Notes: generated by a model from the sequence alone, not told the origin. A stretch of DNA of 64,000 nucleotides from Sinorhizobium sojae CCBAU 05684 (GCF_002288525.1 NZ_CP023069.1:186001-250000); one strand, 5' to 3'; counted from the stretch's first letter, positions 49,542 through 59,274 are shown. Numbers and translations are program-made.

Positions 49542-51023
49542 TCAAGCGGTTAGCTGCGATCGGTCGGAACCATGCTTAGTGGCGTAAAGAGCGCTGATCG
49601 CGGCTTCGATATAATCATAGCCAAAGGCGTCCGTTGCCTGTATTCCAGCTTCCAAGAGCTGCTTTTTGGGGCAATCTCCGATCCTGGCGCAAAGCACGAA
49701 ATCGATGCCTTCGAGTGCGGCGATAATGTCGCCGAGCGTGGCGTCCTCGCCCCAGCCCCCATGGCAATACGGCTCGACCTTACGGTGCCCCACGAACTTG
49801 ATCCCTGTTTGCGAGGCTTCGTAAACCTGGAACTCCTTCGCATGGCCGAAATGTTCGTTGATGCGTCCTCCGCCCTTGGTCGCAACAGCCACTTGAAGCG
49901 AACCAGGGATGTTCACTGATGCGACCGTTGCGATCGCCTCCTTCTTAGCCGCTGAATGGTCATCGCGTATGCGTGCAACTACCTCCCGGTAGGCGTGTCG
50001 CTTGCCACCGTCGTAATCAAGTTCGAGCGGAATCTGGTCGAGCGTGAACTCCTGGCCACGATCAGCGCCGAGAAGGCCGACTGCATCGGCACGGCACTGT
50101 CGACAGTGACGCATCAGCTTGGCACCGCCTTCGAGACGATCCTGAAACGCCTTCAGTTCGAGCGCATTTGGGCCGCGCTGTCCGGCCAGGCCAAACCAGG
50201 TGCCGTGGGCCGGTTCGGAAATCAGCGGCATGACGTTGTGCAGAAACGCGCCGCGCTCCTTGACCCATTTGTTGACTTCGATGAGGTGCTGGTCATTGAC
50301 GCCGGGGATCATCACCGAATTGATCTTCGTGAGGATGCCGCGTTCGCTCAACATCTCAAGTCCCAACATCTGCTGCTCATGCAGGATTTTGGCAGCGGCG
50401 ATGCCAGTGTAGCGGCGATGGCCATAAAAAATCCACGGGTAGATCTTCTCGCCGACTGCGGGATCGACCATGTTGATGGTGATTGTCACGTGACTGATGT
50501 TCATTTCCGCCAACTCGTCGACATGCTCCGGCAGGGCAAGTCCATTGGTGGAAATGCATAGCTTGATGTCGGGGATCTCGCTTGCGACGCGTTCGAAAGT
50601 CGCCCTTGTCTTTTTCCAGTCGTAACAAGCGTCGCCCGGACCCGCGATGCCGAGAACGGAAAGCTGCGGGACTTCGTTGGCAACCGCAATCACCTTGCGC
50701 AGCGCCTGGTCCGGTGTCAGCTTTTCCGACACGACACCAGGCCGACTTTCGTTGGCGCAATCATATTTACGATTGCAGTAATTGCATTGGATATTGCAGG
50801 CTGGCGCGACTGCGACGTGCATACGGGCGAAATAGTGGTGCGCTTCCTCTGAAAAGCAAGGGTGATCCTTGACCTTCTCCCAGGTGGCCGAATCCATGTC
50901 GGTTGGCCGTGAGGACGAACCGCAGGACGAGGATGCACAGTCACCGGATTTTGCGGCTGTCAGCAACTGCCCAGAGGATGTCGTGTTGGTCAGGCTTTCA
51001 AGCCACGTTATTGGTGCACTCAT
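49542..51023 (-). CDS. nifB: FeMo-cofactor biosynthesis protein NifB
   Basis: A 493-residue radical SAM enzyme starting MSAPITWLESLTNTTSSGQL. The SAM cluster motif is CNIQCNYC in VAVAPACNIQCNYCNRKYDC; the C-terminal NifX-like domain (INEHFGHAKEFQVYE, GDIIAALEGIDFVLCARIGD) is present. It makes NifB-co, the core of FeMo-co. The start at 51023 is 40 bases after a strong sigma-54 promoter, so the longer upstream frame is not used. Confidence 0.96.
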   Translation of the reverse strand: MSAPITWLESLTNTTSSGQLLTAAKSGDCASSSCGSSSRPTDMDSATWEKVKDHPCFSEEAHHYFARMHVAVAPACNIQCNYCNRKYDCANESRPGVVSEKLTPDQALRKVIAVANEVPQLSVLGIAGPGDACYDWKKTRATFERVASEIPDIKLCISTNGLALPEHVDELAEMNISHVTITINMVDPAVGEKIYPWIFYGHRRYTGIAAAKILHEQQMLGLEMLSERGILTKINSVMIPGVNDQHLIEVNKWVKERGAFLHNVMPLISEPAHGTWFGLAGQRGPNALELKAFQDRLEGGAKLMRHCRQCRADAVGLLGADRGQEFTLDQIPLELDYDGGKRHAYREVVARIRDDHSAAKKEAIATVASVNIPGSLQVAVATKGGGRINEHFGHAKEFQVYEASQTGIKFVGHRKVEPYCHGGWGEDATLGDIIAALEGIDFVLCARIGDCPKKQLLEAGIQATDAFGYDYIEAAISALYATKHGSDRSQLTA

Positions 51024-51062
51024 CGAACGGCTCCACTGGTGACAAAGGGTCGTTGTCGGACC

Positions 51063-51079
51063 TGCAAGCGCTGTGCCAA
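51063..51079 (-). promoter_or_regulatory. Sigma-54 promoter of nifB
   Basis: Minus-strand TTGGCACAGCGCTTGCA with GG-N10-GC spacing, between nifA and nifB, so nifB-fdxN-nifZ-nifT has its own promoter. Confidence 0.88.
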
Positions 51080-51150
51080 CACAATAAGATGGGAATTTCA
51101 AAGGATTGGCGTTCCGTGTTCGATTTAGGCCAATGCTCCGAAGCGGGTTT

Positions 51151-51166
51151 TGTCGAAGTCGCGACA
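51151..51166. promoter_or_regulatory. NifA upstream activator sequence of nifB
   Basis: TGT-N10-ACA (TGTCGAAGTCGCGACA), 72 bases upstream of the nifB -24 element. Confidence 0.82.
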
Positions 51167-51247
51167 GGAAGCTGCCAAATTGGACAATAGACCTGCGCGC
51201 CTGAGGAAGACGGGTGGCCACGCCCATGATAAGTGGGCTCACCGAAT

Positions 51248-53032
51248 TTAGATCTTCTTCACCTGTATACCATGCCGGCGTAAAGCATAGCCGACTTGCC
51301 GCGGTGTGAGGCCGAGGATCCGAGCTGCCTTCGCCTGAACCCAGCCGGCCTTCTCCATCGCGCTGATGAGAAGCTCGCGGTCCGTTAGATTTGGTGCCAC
51401 CGTTAAGTCGCCAGGACTATTGGGGTAACCGAGACCGACCGGCGATTCGACTGGCAAACGTCTGCTCATAGTCAATCCGTTGAGCGAATGGGTGCCAAGC
51501 GGTCTATCAGCGGTTTTCCCGAGCATTGAAGAAAAGCACTGGGCATTCTGGCAGGAGAAATCCGATGGAACAATCGTCCCCGAACGCGCGAGAGTGGCGG
51601 TCCGGCGGACGCAGTTTTCAAGCTCTCGGACGTTGCCGGGAAATTTGCATCTCGACAGGATCTCGAGTGCCGCAGGCGTGAATTCGAGATTGCGATTGTT
51701 TTCCCTGTTGAACCGGTCGAGGAAAACCTTCGCAAGGCGTGGAATATCTCCATTTCGCTCCCTGAGAGGCGGCAAAAAGAGAGGCACTACATTGATGCGA
51801 TAATAAAGGTCAGCCCGGAACTCCCCCTCGGCCACCGCCGTCTCCAGGTCCTTGTTGGTGGCGCATATGAGTCGGACGTCCACTTTGAGCGTTTTTGTGC
51901 CGCCAACTCGCTCAAGCTCTCCTTCCTGCAAGACGCGCAACAGTTTCGCTTGAAAGGCCGGCGAGATCTCGCCAATCTCGTCGAGCAGGAGCGTCCCGCC
52001 ATCCGCCAGTTCGAAACGGCCTGCGCGCTGAGAGATGGCCCCCGTAAAGGCGCCCTTTTCATGCCCAAACAGTTCCGATTCCAGGACGCCTGCAGACAGT
52101 GCCGCGCAATTCAACTTCACGAACGGCTTTTTTCTGCGAGGTGAAAGCTCGTGGATTGCCTTTGCGAAGAATTCCTTGCCTGTGCCGCTTTCGCCCCTGA
52201 GGAGCACCGCAGAGTTGGTTTGTGCAACGACTTTGACGCTTTCAACCACTTGCCTGAGTGCGGGGCTTTCCCCGACAATCCAGTCGATTCTCGTAGGCCG
52301 TTGTCGGGTTGGTTCAGGCAGTTCCTTGTCGCCTGCACTAATCTTGCGATCGCCCTCCTCGCCGATCGGCCGACTATCGCGGCTCTCGTGGCCATCCAGC
52401 CGAACCGCTCGGGCCGCAAGGTTGGCGACCATCGACAGGAAACGCACCTCTTCCTCAAATTGTGTTCTGGTGGCTGCGCCATCCTTGGCGCGGTCGATCC
52501 ATAATGTTCCAAGCGTTTCTTGATCGGCCTTCATCGGGACACCAATGAAGGTGACTAGGCCAGTGCCGCTCACGATACTCTGAAGCTCATCCTGGAACAG
52601 TTCCGACCTGCAAGTGTCCGGTACGACCAGCGGCGCACCTTTTGCGACGATTCTATCTATTGCAGCCTTCGCAGCAATGTGGCGCGCGCCTGATGATGGA
52701 GGCTCAACCCCGAACGTCGCAGTTGTCTCGGGCTCTCCTTCAGCGCCCACAACGACGATTGCGCCGCGCCGCATTGGCAAAAGTGCGGGGAGGGTGTTAA
52801 TCACATTGGCAAGCTTGATCTCGAGGCTGGCTGAAGTGATCAAAACCTTCGATATCCGATAGAGACCGCTGCACCCCAAGTCCCGTTTGTGCATGGTTTT
52901 AGGGGATAATTCAGTCATACACTCATCGAGCCAATTCTTACGAGGAAACACCCTGAGCGTCGTACGAACGGCTCTTGGCTCCCTACGAGAAAATGCCGCC
53001 TTGCTGACATTATCAAGTGCTTGCGATTGCAC
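51248..53032 (-). CDS. nifA: Nif-specific transcriptional activator NifA
   Basis: A 594-residue bacterial enhancer-binding protein, from GTG at 53032; ATG at 52918 is an alternative giving 556 residues. GAF domain at about 60-215, AAA+ domain with GESGTGKE (280-287) and the sigma-54 contact GAFTGA (327-332), and a Fis-type helix-turn-helix at the end (AKAARILGLTPRQVGYALRR). Cysteines 462, 474, 494 and 499 have the C-x11-C-x19-C-x4-C spacing of oxygen-sensitive rhizobial NifA. It lies 52 bases after fixX and is probably transcribed from the fixA promoter. Confidence 0.96.
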   Translation of the reverse strand: MQSQALDNVSKAAFSRREPRAVRTTLRVFPRKNWLDECMTELSPKTMHKRDLGCSGLYRISKVLITSASLEIKLANVINTLPALLPMRRGAIVVVGAEGEPETTATFGVEPPSSGARHIAAKAAIDRIVAKGAPLVVPDTCRSELFQDELQSIVSGTGLVTFIGVPMKADQETLGTLWIDRAKDGAATRTQFEEEVRFLSMVANLAARAVRLDGHESRDSRPIGEEGDRKISAGDKELPEPTRQRPTRIDWIVGESPALRQVVESVKVVAQTNSAVLLRGESGTGKEFFAKAIHELSPRRKKPFVKLNCAALSAGVLESELFGHEKGAFTGAISQRAGRFELADGGTLLLDEIGEISPAFQAKLLRVLQEGELERVGGTKTLKVDVRLICATNKDLETAVAEGEFRADLYYRINVVPLFLPPLRERNGDIPRLAKVFLDRFNRENNRNLEFTPAALEILSRCKFPGNVRELENCVRRTATLARSGTIVPSDFSCQNAQCFSSMLGKTADRPLGTHSLNGLTMSRRLPVESPVGLGYPNSPGDLTVAPNLTDRELLISAMEKAGWVQAKAARILGLTPRQVGYALRRHGIQVKKI

Positions 53033-53084
53033 CTGTGAGCGCCCGTCAACGTAACCATCTTGTTAGACAAAAGTGAGATGCAAG

Positions 53085-53378
53085 TCATCCGAATTTAAAG
53101 AGCACACCGAATCCACCTCGCGGATAGCTCCAATCAATGTCACCGCTCTCTTCGCACAGCACTCTACATGTCCCGCATTCCATGCATCCATCCGCAGTAA
53201 CCTCTACTTGGCCGTCTTCATTCACCTCGTAGCATTTCGCGGGGCAAACAACGGTCAGCGCAAGCAGGTTTGGGCTCGGAGACTGATGCTGCCGCACCTT
53301 GATGTGCGGCCGCCCCGCGTCCACCAGGTAACGGTTTTGGTAAAGCTTGTCTTCAATGCGAACGACTGAAGCTGTCAT
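53085..53378 (-). CDS. fixX: Ferredoxin-like protein FixX
   Basis: A 97-residue protein starting [20 protein letters not shown]. Cysteines in VCPAKCYEV and [16 protein letters not shown] bind Fe-S. It works with FixABC in electron bifurcation to reduce ferredoxin for nitrogenase. The ATG at 53378 has GGGGAG 8 bases upstream and follows the fixC stop by 14 bases. Confidence 0.95.
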   Translation of the reverse strand: MTASVVRIEDKLYQNRYLVDAGRPHIKVRQHQSPSPNLLALTVVCPAKCYEVNEDGQVEVTADGCMECGTCRVLCEESGDIDWSYPRGGFGVLFKFG

Positions 53379-53392
53379 CTCAATGCTCCCCT

Positions 53393-54700
53393 TTAGCGCC
53401 ATGCCAGTGCCAAGCGGACTGCGTCGCTGACCAGTCCCCATCGCGAACGCGCTTTAATAAGAGCGGCTGTGGTCGCTCTTTCCTTCTCGATCTTGGGTGT
53501 GCCGTCGACGCGCACGAAGTTTTGCGCCGCTTGCGACATCAACTGCGGATAAGTCGTGAAGAAATTGCGTGAATTCGTGTGGAGCAGGGCGGGCATGTCC
53601 TTGTACTTTCTGAGGTCTTTCAGAACGAAAGACTTGTCCAGCATGGCCTTGTAAAGTGAGAGATTGTCACTCGTCATCGGGTGTTTTCGGCTCTTGATTG
53701 CGGCGATCGCCTCGCCGGCGATGCGGCCCGACGTCATGGCGAGGTTCGAGCCCTCGCGGTGCACGGCGTTGTTGAGCTGCGCCGCGTCGCCAACCACGAC
53801 CCAGCCATCGCCAAAGAGCTGCGGAATTGCCTTGAATCCGCCCTCCGGAATGAGGTGCGCCGCATATTCCTTAATCTCCGAGCCCGCAAGTAGCGGCCGG
53901 ATTGATGGGTGGTTCTTGAATGCGTCAAGTAGCGCGTAAGGACTTTCCAGGGTCGCTGCGAAATGGGAGACAAGGCAGCCGATGCCAAGCGAGATCGATT
54001 CCTTGTTGGTGTAGAGGAATCCCAAGCCGGCCATTCCGCGCGAGATTGTCCCTGCCGCCTCAATAACACAGCCTTGATCGCCGGTAAGGCCGAAGCGTTC
54101 ATTGATGACCTCTTCCGGTAGGAAATGCATTTCCTTGACAGCGAGTGCCACGGCTTCGGGTTTCGGCACCTTGCGAAATCGTGCTCTCGTGCCGAGGAGG
54201 CCGTTTACGCCTTCGGCGAGCACGACCACGTCCGCATGGATGACGCTACCCGCTCGATCGGTATGGACGCCTATCACCTTGCCGGCAGCATCGAGAGCCA
54301 GTTCCGTCACCGTCGTCTCGCACAAAACTATCGCGCCCGCCGCTCGGACTTTCCGCGAAAACCACTTGTCGAACTGGGCACGAATGATCGTGTAACGGTT
54401 TGGCGCCGGCTCATTGAAGTCGTCCGACCGGTAGTGCATTCCGGTGTGTGACGTATCGTCCGTTACCCAGAATCGCTGCTCGACCAGATGCCGCTCAAGA
54501 GGTGCATCATCCCGGAAATCGGGAATGATTGTCTCCAGCATGTTGGCGTACAAGATAGCGCCTTGGACGTTCTTGGAGCCCGGATATTCTCCGCGCTCCA
54601 ACTGCAACACTTTTAGACCGCGACTTGCCATGGTGTATGCAGCCGCGTTTCCAGACATACCGGCACCGACGACGATGGCGTCGAATCTTTCCTCGGTCAT
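53393..54700 (-). CDS. fixC: FAD-dependent oxidoreductase FixC
   Basis: A 435-residue protein homologous to ETF:quinone oxidoreductase. It has an N-terminal FAD motif ([20 protein letters not shown]), VVLAEGVNG and the second FAD region [20 protein letters not shown]. Part of the FixABCX bifurcating complex at the membrane. It begins 10 bases after fixB. Full length, no anomalies. Confidence 0.96.
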   Translation of the reverse strand: MTEERFDAIVVGAGMSGNAAAYTMASRGLKVLQLERGEYPGSKNVQGAILYANMLETIIPDFRDDAPLERHLVEQRFWVTDDTSHTGMHYRSDDFNEPAPNRYTIIRAQFDKWFSRKVRAAGAIVLCETTVTELALDAAGKVIGVHTDRAGSVIHADVVVLAEGVNGLLGTRARFRKVPKPEAVALAVKEMHFLPEEVINERFGLTGDQGCVIEAAGTISRGMAGLGFLYTNKESISLGIGCLVSHFAATLESPYALLDAFKNHPSIRPLLAGSEIKEYAAHLIPEGGFKAIPQLFGDGWVVVGDAAQLNNAVHREGSNLAMTSGRIAGEAIAAIKSRKHPMTSDNLSLYKAMLDKSFVLKDLRKYKDMPALLHTNSRNFFTTYPQLMSQAAQNFVRVDGTPKIEKERATTAALIKARSRWGLVSDAVRLALAWR

Positions 54701-54710
54701 AGGTTTTACC

Positions 54711-55820
54711 TCAGTTCACAAGTCTCAGACGATTGGCCGGCGCCAACCGTCTGGTGAAAGCTTCCGTCAACGCCGGCAGAAAGCTGACAGCATCGGTGAC
54801 AACACCGACATGGGCGAAATCGAAGATGGGCGCGTGTGGATCGGTGTTGATAGCGACAATCAGGTCAGCTCCCTCGACACCGACGCGGTGCTGGACCGCG
54901 CCTGATATTCCAGCCGCTATATAGAGCTTCGGGCGGATCGTTTTTCCAGTTTGGCCGATCTGCCGATCAGCTGGCATCCAGCCCTTTTGGACGAGCGGCC
55001 TGGAACAGCCGTAGTCACCGCCGATCGTCAGCGCGAGGTCTTTGATAAGCAGCAGGTTCTCTGCATTGCTGAGGCCCAGCCCGCCGGCAACCACCACATC
55101 CGCATAGGCGAGATTGGCGTTGCCCGATCGGTCGTCGGAAAGGAAACCGACGACCTTCGTGACGATATCTTCCTCCAACATCCGCCAATCGTGCCTGATT
55201 ACCCGCCCGATCGGCTTGTTTGACCGCTGTGGCATGCGCATGACCCTTGGCCGCACAGTTGCCATTTGGGGCCGGCAATTGAGCGTATAAATCGTGCAAA
55301 GCAACGAGCCACCGAACGTGGGCCGGGTAGCTGCAAGCGAACCGTCCTCGTCGACATCAAGTCCGGTGCAGTCGGCTGTAAGCCCCGTCAGCAGTGTGGT
55401 CGCGACGGAACCGGCGAGGTCGCGACCCAGCGTCGTCGCACCGAGAAGCAGAATCTCTGGCTTATGGGTAATGACCAGATCTGTCAGTGCATTGGCGAAA
55501 GGCTCGTTTCTATAATCCGTGAGCAGCGGCTCCTCGACGAGATACACCAGATCCGCACCATAGGCGAAGGCCTCAGCAGCGGCGTGCAAGGTAGAATCCC
55601 CCGGAGGCCCGAGAATAATACCTGCGAGCTGAACCCCCAGTTGGTCGGCAAGTCTGCGGCCTTCGCCGAGAAGTTCGAACGAGACCGGGTGGACATGGCC
55701 GCGTTCCAGCTCCATGAAAACCCAGACGTGCCGGTAGTCTCTGAATTGCTCAGGCAGGTCCTTTTTCATGCTGGCACGGGCTTGGGCCGGTGGTGGTGCT
55801 TTACTTTTTCGAGTTCCCAT
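54711..55820 (-). CDS. fixB: Electron transfer flavoprotein alpha subunit FixB
   Basis: A 369-residue ETF-alpha protein ([20 protein letters not shown] at the start, [20 protein letters not shown], the FAD-binding C-terminal part with [20 protein letters not shown] and [20 protein letters not shown]). Partner of FixA. Nine bases separate it from fixA. Confidence 0.96.
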   Translation of the reverse strand: MGTRKSKAPPPAQARASMKKDLPEQFRDYRHVWVFMELERGHVHPVSFELLGEGRRLADQLGVQLAGIILGPPGDSTLHAAAEAFAYGADLVYLVEEPLLTDYRNEPFANALTDLVITHKPEILLLGATTLGRDLAGSVATTLLTGLTADCTGLDVDEDGSLAATRPTFGGSLLCTIYTLNCRPQMATVRPRVMRMPQRSNKPIGRVIRHDWRMLEEDIVTKVVGFLSDDRSGNANLAYADVVVAGGLGLSNAENLLLIKDLALTIGGDYGCSRPLVQKGWMPADRQIGQTGKTIRPKLYIAAGISGAVQHRVGVEGADLIVAINTDPHAPIFDFAHVGVVTDAVSFLPALTEAFTRRLAPANRLRLVN

Positions 55821-55829
55821 AATCTGCTC

Positions 55830-56687
55830 CTATCTGCTCACGCTACGAGTGGAGGAGAGCTCGTGCTCCAGTGCCGGCTGATGGGCGAAGATTGAAGTGA
55901 CCAGCTCGTTAGCTACGTCCTGCACTGCCTTCTCGACGGTGTCGATCTGCACCGCTTTTTGCTCGCGCGGGGTAGGGGCAAAGACCCGCTTGACGACCGT
56001 CGGCGAACCGCGCAGCCCGCATTTTGTGATGTCTTCAATGCCAGCCTCCACCGCATTCCACTTGACGATTTCGCTGCGTGCGGCCCGCAAGGCATCATCA
56101 AGTGAGCCGCGGCGAATGGCATTCGATCCTTCCAGCATGGTGATCAGGCAAGGCAATTCGCTCTTCAGGACGTGCGTGCCGCCTTCCGAGCGACGCTCGA
56201 CCGTAATCGCGCGCGTGCGGAGATCAATGGAAGTGACCTTTGCGACATAGGTCAACTGCACGAGGTCGAGGCGCTTGGCTATTCCGGGGCCGACCTGGGC
56301 GGTATCGCCGTCGATCGTCTGCTTACCTGTGAAGACGATATCAGGCGATCCAAAGCTATTGCCAATCTTCGCGATTGCCTGAGAAAGAGCAAATGAAGTC
56401 GCCAGCGTGTCGGAGCCGGCAAAGTGCCGGTCGGTCAGAAGTATCGCGCGGTCTGCGCCATAAGTGAGCGCCTTGCGTAAAGATTCCTCGGCCATGGGCG
56501 GGCCCATGGTGAGCACCGTGACCTCGCCGCCATGGTGGTCACGCACTTGGAGTGCCTGTTCGAGGGCAAACAGGTCGTAAGGGTTGATGATAGTCGGCAC
56601 GCCTTGGCGCATGATCGTGTTCGTCACCGGATGGACGCGTATCTGCGCCGAATCCGGGACTTGCTTGATACAGACTACGATGTGCAT
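55830..56687 (-). CDS. fixA: Electron transfer flavoprotein beta subunit FixA
   Basis: A 285-residue ETF-beta protein starting MHIVVCIKQVPDSAQIRVHP, with VLTMGPPMAEESLRKALTYG, FTGKQTIDGDTAQVGPGIAK and the ETF-beta signature further on. The longer open frame to 56864 crosses the promoter and is not used. First gene of fixABCX-nifA. Confidence 0.96.
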   Translation of the reverse strand: MHIVVCIKQVPDSAQIRVHPVTNTIMRQGVPTIINPYDLFALEQALQVRDHHGGEVTVLTMGPPMAEESLRKALTYGADRAILLTDRHFAGSDTLATSFALSQAIAKIGNSFGSPDIVFTGKQTIDGDTAQVGPGIAKRLDLVQLTYVAKVTSIDLRTRAITVERRSEGGTHVLKSELPCLITMLEGSNAIRRGSLDDALRAARSEIVKWNAVEAGIEDITKCGLRGSPTVVKRVFAPTPREQKAVQIDTVEKAVQDVANELVTSIFAHQPALEHELSSTRSVSR

Positions 56688-56741
56688 GAGGTCTCTCTGG
56701 CTCCGATCGCATGTAAGATGACGTCTTTCGCCTCCCTTCCA

Positions 56742-56758
56742 AGCACCAACCATGCCAA
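56742..56758 (-). promoter_or_regulatory. Sigma-54 promoter of fixABCX
   Basis: Minus-strand TTGGCATGGTTGGTGCT, GG-N10-GC spaced, 55 bases before the fixA ATG. Confidence 0.82.
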
Positions 56759-56834
56759 CCAACTGTGGTTCAAGAAGCCCATGAAATCTAAGGAGCTTTT
56801 TCGGCACACAGGACGGCGGCCTGCGTGATAGCGT

Positions 56835-56850
56835 TGTCGGCTTCATGACA
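56835..56850. promoter_or_regulatory. NifA upstream activator sequence of fixA
   Basis: TGT-N10-ACA (TGTCGGCTTCATGACA), 77 bases upstream of the -24 element. It lies in the remains of a nifW 3' end; the intact nifW carries the equivalent site at 37589-37604. Confidence 0.82.
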
Positions 56851-57075
56851 TCGAATCGTCGCAACCGCTCCGTACGTGTCGTTTCCCGATGATTTTAGGC
56901 CGAGTCCCAATGACAAATGTGCGGTTAGGCGCACTGCTTTGGTCCGCTTGCGCTCCTCTAGCATCCTAAAGATCCGACGTGATAACGGCGAAGTGGTTGC
57001 AAACTCCCGCTTTATGTAAAGTGCCCCGAAGCTCTTCGGCCCCTGGAACTTGTGCGCGGAAAGCGACAGCATGAA
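56836..57075 (-). pseudogene. Fused remnant of nifS and nifW
   Basis: The frame reads HFMLSLSAHKFQGPKSFGAL then YIKRE (NifS around the PLP lysine) and continues directly with FATTSPLSRRIFRMLEERKR (NifW near its end) and then VATIRCHEADNAI, matching the tail of the intact NifW (VATQRCHQSDK). An internal deletion has joined the middle of nifS to the 3' part of nifW. It sits between iscN and fixA, the place expected for nifS-nifW in an iscN-nifS-nifW-fixA order. Confidence 0.88.
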
Positions 57076-57135
57076 GTGTGTTGCTGATCCCTCTCGTGGA
57101 TGACCTAGCATTCTCGTTCCCCTCTGTTGATGCGA

Positions 57136-57456
57136 TCAGCCGAAAGACTTCCCGCAGGCGCAGTTCTCTCGCGCGTTGGGGTTCTCAAAGATGAATCCGG
57201 GGGAATCGACACCCGTGGTGAAGTCCACAGTCATGCCGCTGACATGAGGTTGAGAAGCTGAGTCTACGTACACCTTGACCCCACCCGCCTCAATGACAGC
57301 GTCGCCGTCGCGCGACTCGCGGTCCAAGCCCAGGTGGTATTTAAAACCCGAGCAGCCGCCCGCTTCCACTTTGATGCGTAGCCCATCCGCCGGCTCGCAA
57401 GTCTGTGAAAGCGCGAACTTTATTGCGGCAATCGCACTGTCGGTGAGCGTTATCAT
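57136..57456 (-). CDS. HesB/IscA-type iron-sulfur carrier (iscN/y4vC-like)
   Basis: A 106-residue A-type carrier starting MITLTDSAIAAIKFALSQTC. The three cluster cysteines are in EAGGCSGFKYHLGL and NCACGKSFG. It hands Fe-S clusters to nitrogenase-related proteins. The ATG at 57456 is preceded by AGGAGAAACGA. It has its own sigma-54 promoter and NifA site. A dead paralogue precedes nifS at 39.4-39.8 kb. Confidence 0.92.
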   Translation of the reverse strand: MITLTDSAIAAIKFALSQTCEPADGLRIKVEAGGCSGFKYHLGLDRESRDGDAVIEAGGVKVYVDSASQPHVSGMTVDFTTGVDSPGFIFENPNARENCACGKSFG

Positions 57457-57493
57457 GGGTTCGTTTCTCCTGGTTTCGAGTCGCTTGCGAACG

Positions 57494-57511
57494 ATGCACC
57501 TAGTGTGCCAA
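57494..57511 (-). promoter_or_regulatory. Sigma-54 promoter of the intact iscN-like gene
   Basis: Minus-strand TTGGCACACTAGGTGCAT with GG-N10-GC spacing, 38 bases before the ATG. Confidence 0.8.
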
Positions 57512-57554
57512 CCAGAAACCATCACGAAAACAACACGTTGTTCAAACACAGCCA

Positions 57555-57570
57555 TGTCGTTTGTACGACA
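57555..57570. promoter_or_regulatory. NifA upstream activator sequence of the iscN-like gene
   Basis: TGT-N10-ACA (TGTCGTTTGTACGACA), 44 bases upstream of the -24 element. Confidence 0.75.
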
Positions 57571-58129
57571 CAGTCGTAGTTACGACATTTGGGTGTTAAA
57601 CCGAGTTCGTGTGAGGCTCTCCGCGACGCGCCGAGCATCGACGTTTATCCTCGGCAGGGGCTGCTGAGACTCCGGCGCGGAGATTGGATACCCGGTCGAT
57701 TGAAGGAAACTAAACCCTCAGCGGGAATGTGCCGTACCGTCCCGTGCCGCAGCATGAACTGCTCCGGCGCAATTCCTTCATGTCGGTGTACATAGGCCAA
57801 ATGCTCCTCTTGCGAACGCGAGTTCGATCACGACATCAATTGTGATGACAGACTTGCTCATGGGAACTCGCCTTTAACTTCGGTTCCGTGCCCGAAAAGC
57901 GGCATAGCAGGAAGCAGTATCTCGGTGAAATCGATTATCTCGATGGCACGCATTAGCTCAATGGATCGAGGGATCGTCCGCGAGCAGACCGGCAAGTCAC
58001 CTTGAGCGGCGATTTTCCTGCTGCGCGGGGTTCATGAAATTGCGCTGAGGGCTGCTCAGTGGGTAGCTGCGGCGCTCACTGTCAGCACCGGCTCCGCAAC
58101 ATCAGACTGGATAGCTCACATGGCAAAAA
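57571..58129. other. Region without a recognised gene
   Basis: A minus-strand ATG at 57861 opens only 27 codons (MSKSVITIDVVIELAFARGA); neither it nor an overlapping frame with HEGIAPEQFMLRHGTVRHIP could be assigned. No other feature is seen up to the end of the peroxiredoxin gene. Confidence 0.4.
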
Positions 58130-58696
58130 TCAAAATTTAATCGGGACACGACCGAGACGTGCGGTATCGAAAGTCCTCAGCGTTTCAAGAATGTTCTGCG
58201 GAGAAGATGCCGAATAAGGATCGGACTCGCAGTTGTCCGAGAAACCTTCTTCTTCGAACCATTGCTCCACCACGCTATCATTGACCACGGCAGCGTAGCG
58301 CCACGAGCGCATTCCGAAGCCGAGATTGTCCTTTGCAACCAGCATGCCCATCTTGCGAGTGAATTCGCCCGAACCATCCGGGATAAGCCTGACCTTCTCT
58401 AAGCCCAACGCCTTGCCCCATGCGTTCATGACGAAGGCGTCATTAACTGACAGGCAGTAGACCGCTTCGATTCCTACCTTCCGGAATTCGTCGTAAAGTC
58501 TCTCAAAGTCAGGCAATTGCTGAGTTGAGCAGGTCGGGGTGAACGCACCGGGAAGCGAAAACAGAACGACGCGCTTGCCACTGAAGTAATCCTCGGTTGT
58601 TCTGACTTCCCATCGGTATGGGTTTGGCCCTCCTATTGTCTCGTCGCGAACACGCGTGCGAAAGGCAACGAAAGGGATTCTTTTTTTCACAGGCAT
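58130..58696 (-). CDS. Peroxiredoxin of the Prx5 type (y4vD-like)
   Basis: A 188-residue thiol peroxidase with the peroxidatic site PGAFTPTCSTQQLPDFERLY and the C-terminal extension of the Prx5/AhpE-like group (NCESDPYSASSP). It reduces peroxides and is found next to nif genes in rhizobia, where it may protect nitrogenase or the bacteroid. Divergent from nifQ, with a sigma-54 promoter 104 bases upstream of its start. Confidence 0.9.
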   Translation of the reverse strand: MPVKKRIPFVAFRTRVRDETIGGPNPYRWEVRTTEDYFSGKRVVLFSLPGAFTPTCSTQQLPDFERLYDEFRKVGIEAVYCLSVNDAFVMNAWGKALGLEKVRLIPDGSGEFTRKMGMLVAKDNLGFGMRSWRYAAVVNDSVVEQWFEEEGFSDNCESDPYSASSPQNILETLRTFDTARLGRVPIKF

Positions 58697-58799
58697 TGAG
58701 CATCGCTCCTTCGAAAAAAGAACTGAGCATTCGCCGCCTCTGGACCCTCTGGCGAAGCACCGTTACTTGAATAATCAGCTCGTCGGCCAACGAACAGAC

Positions 58800-58816
58800 A
58801 GCAAGCGGCGTGCCAC
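58800..58816 (-). promoter_or_regulatory. Sigma-54 promoter of the peroxiredoxin gene
   Basis: Minus-strand GTGGCACGCCGCTTGCT, an exact TGGCACG-N4-TTGC match. The nearest NifA sites are the two upstream of nifQ at 59046-59089, which could serve both directions. Confidence 0.75.
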
Positions 58817-59045
58817 TTTAGATCCAAGCTCAAACAGCACTGCTTCGGTACGGGCATGGCAATCTTGTGCGCGGACTGGCTATTGGCGTAAACTGGACGC
58901 GCACACACCTTCTCGTGGCTCAACCCGTCTGCGACAAGCTGCGGCGGCCGCGCGTATCAACGTGCCGCCTGCAAAGTTCATTTTAACAGGAACTTGCCGA
59001 ATCGACCGTTCCGCGTTTCCGGTTAAGAAACTCGACCCGTGCTCT

Positions 59046-59089
59046 TGTCAGAGGGCCGACATCATGTCGCCTTTGTCGCCCTTCCGACA
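59046..59089. promoter_or_regulatory. Two NifA activator sites upstream of nifQ
   Basis: TGT-N10-ACA occurs at 59046-59061 (TGTCAGAGGGCCGACA) and 59074-59089 (TGTCGCCCTTCCGACA), 28 bases apart, 89-132 bases before the nifQ promoter. Confidence 0.8.
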
Positions 59090-59177
59090 CGGCCGCATTT
59101 CCCCCTGCTTCCTACAGACCTCCGTTCAGCCTTTGAATGGAACGCACGAACTTAACCCTTCGGCTCAGTAGACTGGA

Positions 59178-59193
59178 TTGGCACGAATTTTGA
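59178..59193 (+). promoter_or_regulatory. Sigma-54 promoter of nifQ
   Basis: TTGGCACGAATTTTGA: perfect -24 half, TTGA instead of TTGC at -12. With two NifA sites upstream it is the likely nifQ promoter; the ATG is 82 bases further. Confidence 0.65.
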
Positions 59194-59274
59194 AACGCCC
59201 CCGGGGGGCACAATTGCCGTGCAGGCATCTCTGGGGCGCCCTCGTGTGGAACGAAAGCAGGGAAGGATGGGAAC

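Noticed and set aside
55830-56864. The long form of FixA starting at 56864
   Set aside because: It would cross the sigma-54 promoter and NifA site; MHIVVCIKQVPDS at 56687 is the normal FixA start.
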